The position numbers and the translations under genes were made by a program. From assembly GCA_025997955.1 (NCBI GenBank), contig BNVH01000078.1, positions 1 through 16,194 of the forward strand: a stretch of 16,194 bases of DNA, given 5' to 3'. The notes beneath the pieces were generated by a model that was not told where the DNA came from, did not search any database, and saw only the letters and a list, made by a program, of their open reading frames with translations. How positions within the stretch are numbered: the stretch's first letter is position 1; each line of letters opens with the position of its first letter. Below are positions 14,680 through 16,194 of this stretch, piece after piece. The DNA is from Synergistales bacterium. Lineage in GTDB: Bacteria > Synergistota > Synergistia > Synergistales > Aminobacteriaceae.

Positions 14680-16038
14680 CTAAAAAGAGGCTTTCAGAAT
14701 GGCCTCCTCGGTAGCGGCTTCTCCCGGCATCTCCGCCACAATTTGCCCGCTTTTGAAAATATAGACTCGGTCGCAGTATTGAAGTTCGTCCATTTCAGTA
14801 GTATACCAAACAAAACCGCGGCCTTTCGCGCTTTCCGTAAAAATCAGATCATAGATTATTTTCTTGGTGCCGACATCCACGCCTCGCGTAGGGTCGTCCA
14901 TCAGGACCACCGGGGCGTCGGATTCTAACGCGCGGGCAAAAAGAACTTTCTGCTGGTTGCCTCCAGACAGGCTCAGGATATTGTCACCCAAACCGCCAGC
15001 CTTCAGATCGACAGCGTCTTTCCAGTGTTCGCCGACTTGCTTTTCTTTTTTTAGGTCTATCAGCCGCGATAATTTTTTTCTGATCTTGGCGTAGGTTTGG
15101 GAGGTCATGTTGAATAGAATTGACCATAGAGGCAGTATGCCGTCCTTCTGACGGTCACCCGGTATGAACGTCACGGGCGCTTTGACGTCGTAGTCTATAG
15201 ATTTTTTTGTAAAAAGATCAATCAAGAGAGCGGTCTGCCCATGACCGGCGAGCCCGGCAAGGCCGACAATCTCACCTTGGTTCAGATTGATTTGCGCGTA
15301 GCCGCTATCGCGCTTGGGATTTATAAAGTTTGATGCCGACGTGCCTTTTGATTTGCGCGTAGCCGCGTGGGCGCGCAACTCGTGAGATGTTCCGACGCTT
15401 CCCATCATGGAGATGAGATAGTCGCGCGTCGCGTCCTTGGCTTTGACCTGTCCTACGACCGCGCCGTCTTTCATGGCCACGACGCGGTCCGCGCAGAAGA
15501 GCACTTCGTCCAGAATGTGGGAGATATAAATAAAAGCCACGTTTTGTCCCTTGCTTTGCGCGATATGGTTCAACAGCTGCCTTGCGGTTTGATAATCCAG
15601 CGCGCTGGTGGGTTCGTCTAAGATAAGAAGACGCAAGGGGTTGGCCTTATTTTCGGCAAACCCCTTCGCTATCTCAAGAGTCTGTCTCTGACCGAGGGTC
15701 ATATTACCCACAAGGTCGTGCGGACGCAAATGGCGCCCTGGGAAAACGGCTGAAAGGGTGGACATGATGGAGTCCCCGGCCCTCTTAGCCCAACCGAGCC
15801 CGTGAAACTCCGGGTGGAAAATCCGCATGTTCTCGACGACGCTGAGGTTGAGACAGAGGCTCAGTTCTTGGAAAACGGTTCTGACACCCTGCCGATTGGC
15901 TGAATAAACGTCGTAATTCGCCCCCTGCAATTTGCCGTCGATAGAGAACGCCCCGGACGTCGCCGGGAAAATGCCGGATAGAATGTTCATCAGGGTGGAT
16001 TTTCCGGCCCCGTTGTCAGGGCAAACGCATAAAAAATC
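14680..16038 (-). pseudogene. Sugar ABC transporter ATP-binding protein (RbsA type), 5'-truncated
   Basis: A double-ABC protein. From ATG 15990 the open frame is 436 residues, against about 500 for RbsA. First domain: Q-loop VFQELSL, signature MTLGQRQTLEIAKGF (97-111), Walker B LLILDEPTSALD (121-132). Second domain: degenerate Walker A GLAGLAGHGQT (243-253), signature LSGGNQQKV (341-349), Walker B VVLMDDPTRGVD with Asp for the usual Glu. The first Walker A, DNGAGKST, is encoded at 15994-16017, upstream of the first ATG, in the same frame. That frame has no ATG, GTG or TTG before it meets a stop, and the usual first Gly of the motif is Pro. Beyond about 16038 the sequence belongs to a transposase. 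About 25-30 residues that precede Walker A in the family are missing. Either the gene is dead, or it is translated from ATG 15990 without Walker A of domain 1. Confidence 0.8.
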
Positions 16039-16055
16039 ACACCCAGAGCTTGAAC

Positions 16056-16172
16056 TTATAGAAAAGAAGCGATAACCAGAATATCCATAAGTAAATGGTG
16101 TGTATAGGAATTTGAGCGCGGGTCTTTAAGTTCTCCGAAATATTCGTGAATGCTTGTGGTTTTTAAAGACAT
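16056..16172 (-). mobile_element. ISAs1-type transposase, N-terminal remnant
   Basis: ATG 16172, 9 nt after AAAGGGG, opens a 38-residue frame ending in TAA 16056. It reads MSLKTTSIHEYFGELKDPRS and then NSYTHHLLMDILVIASFL. The pairing of a DPR motif in a FxELKDPR context with HxLLMDILVIA is typical of the first 40 residues of ISAs1-family (H-repeat-associated) transposases, which are about 370 residues. After a frameshift, SSSSGCD may be a few more transposase residues before the sequence joins the ABC ATPase gene near 16036. The element's upstream end and terminal repeat are beyond the right edge. Everything after its N-terminus has been deleted. Confidence 0.7.
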
Positions 16173-16194
16173 ATAGAGCTACCCCTTTCTTTTT

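Noticed and set aside
1..16194. tRNA, rRNA or CRISPR arrays
   Set aside because: I saw no cloverleaf with a CCA-type end, no rRNA-like stretch and no regularly spaced repeats on either strand.

Overview
The window looks like chromosomal DNA of an anaerobic, probably gut- or sludge-type bacterium of about 50% GC with strong Shine-Dalgarno sites. The mix of a stand-alone V4R protein with a soluble diguanylate cyclase, paired lipoate synthase and ligase, and an RbsC-type sugar operon would fit Synergistota or a related anaerobic lineage. This placement is a guess from gene content, not from a marker gene. No rRNA, tRNA or CRISPR array was seen.

Layout. (1) 1-771: remains of an IS607-type insertion sequence on the minus strand, with the first 24 or so codons of a MerR-type tnpA joined to an internal piece of tnpB that runs off the left edge. 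(2) 858-2198, minus: an NCS2/xanthine-uracil-like permease with its own promoter and a leader of about 160 nt. (3) 2199-2739: a 540-base gap holding divergent promoters, a weak hairpin and a 58-codon relic-like frame. (4) 2740-6569, plus: V4R sensor protein, PAS/GGDEF diguanylate cyclase and ABC-F ATPase; the last two overlap by ATGA. (5) 6556-8550, minus: lplA then lipA, separated by a striking 47-base near-perfect palindrome with a third copy of its arm. (6) 8576-9349, minus: an orphan 2-keto-4-pentenoate hydratase-like gene. (7) 9364-10245, minus: a PIN-domain protein followed by a 56-residue partner that is easily missed, then a frameshifted scrap of a Ycf46-like AAA+ ATPase. (8) 10272-16194, minus: a sugar/polyol operon in the order ABC ATPase, permease, permease, SDR dehydrogenase, FGGY kinase, closed by a clear terminator.

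How the parts work together. The right-hand operon reads as a catabolic unit: import of a sugar or polyol, NAD-linked oxidation by the SDR, then phosphorylation by the FGGY kinase. It appears damaged. The ATPase has lost its N-terminus, and directly upstream lies the start of an ISAs1-type transposase, so the first nucleotide-binding domain has no start codon ahead of its Walker A motif. The substrate-binding protein is not in the window. The V4R/GGDEF pair looks like a split ligand-sensing c-di-GMP module. LplA and LipA give salvage and synthesis routes to lipoate.

The general theme is erosion by mobile elements: three partial transposase or ATPase fragments sit at gene boundaries. The most promising items for follow-up are the truncated ABC ATPase, the palindrome between lplA and lipA, the toxin-first PIN pair, and the V4R-GGDEF-ABC-F coupling.
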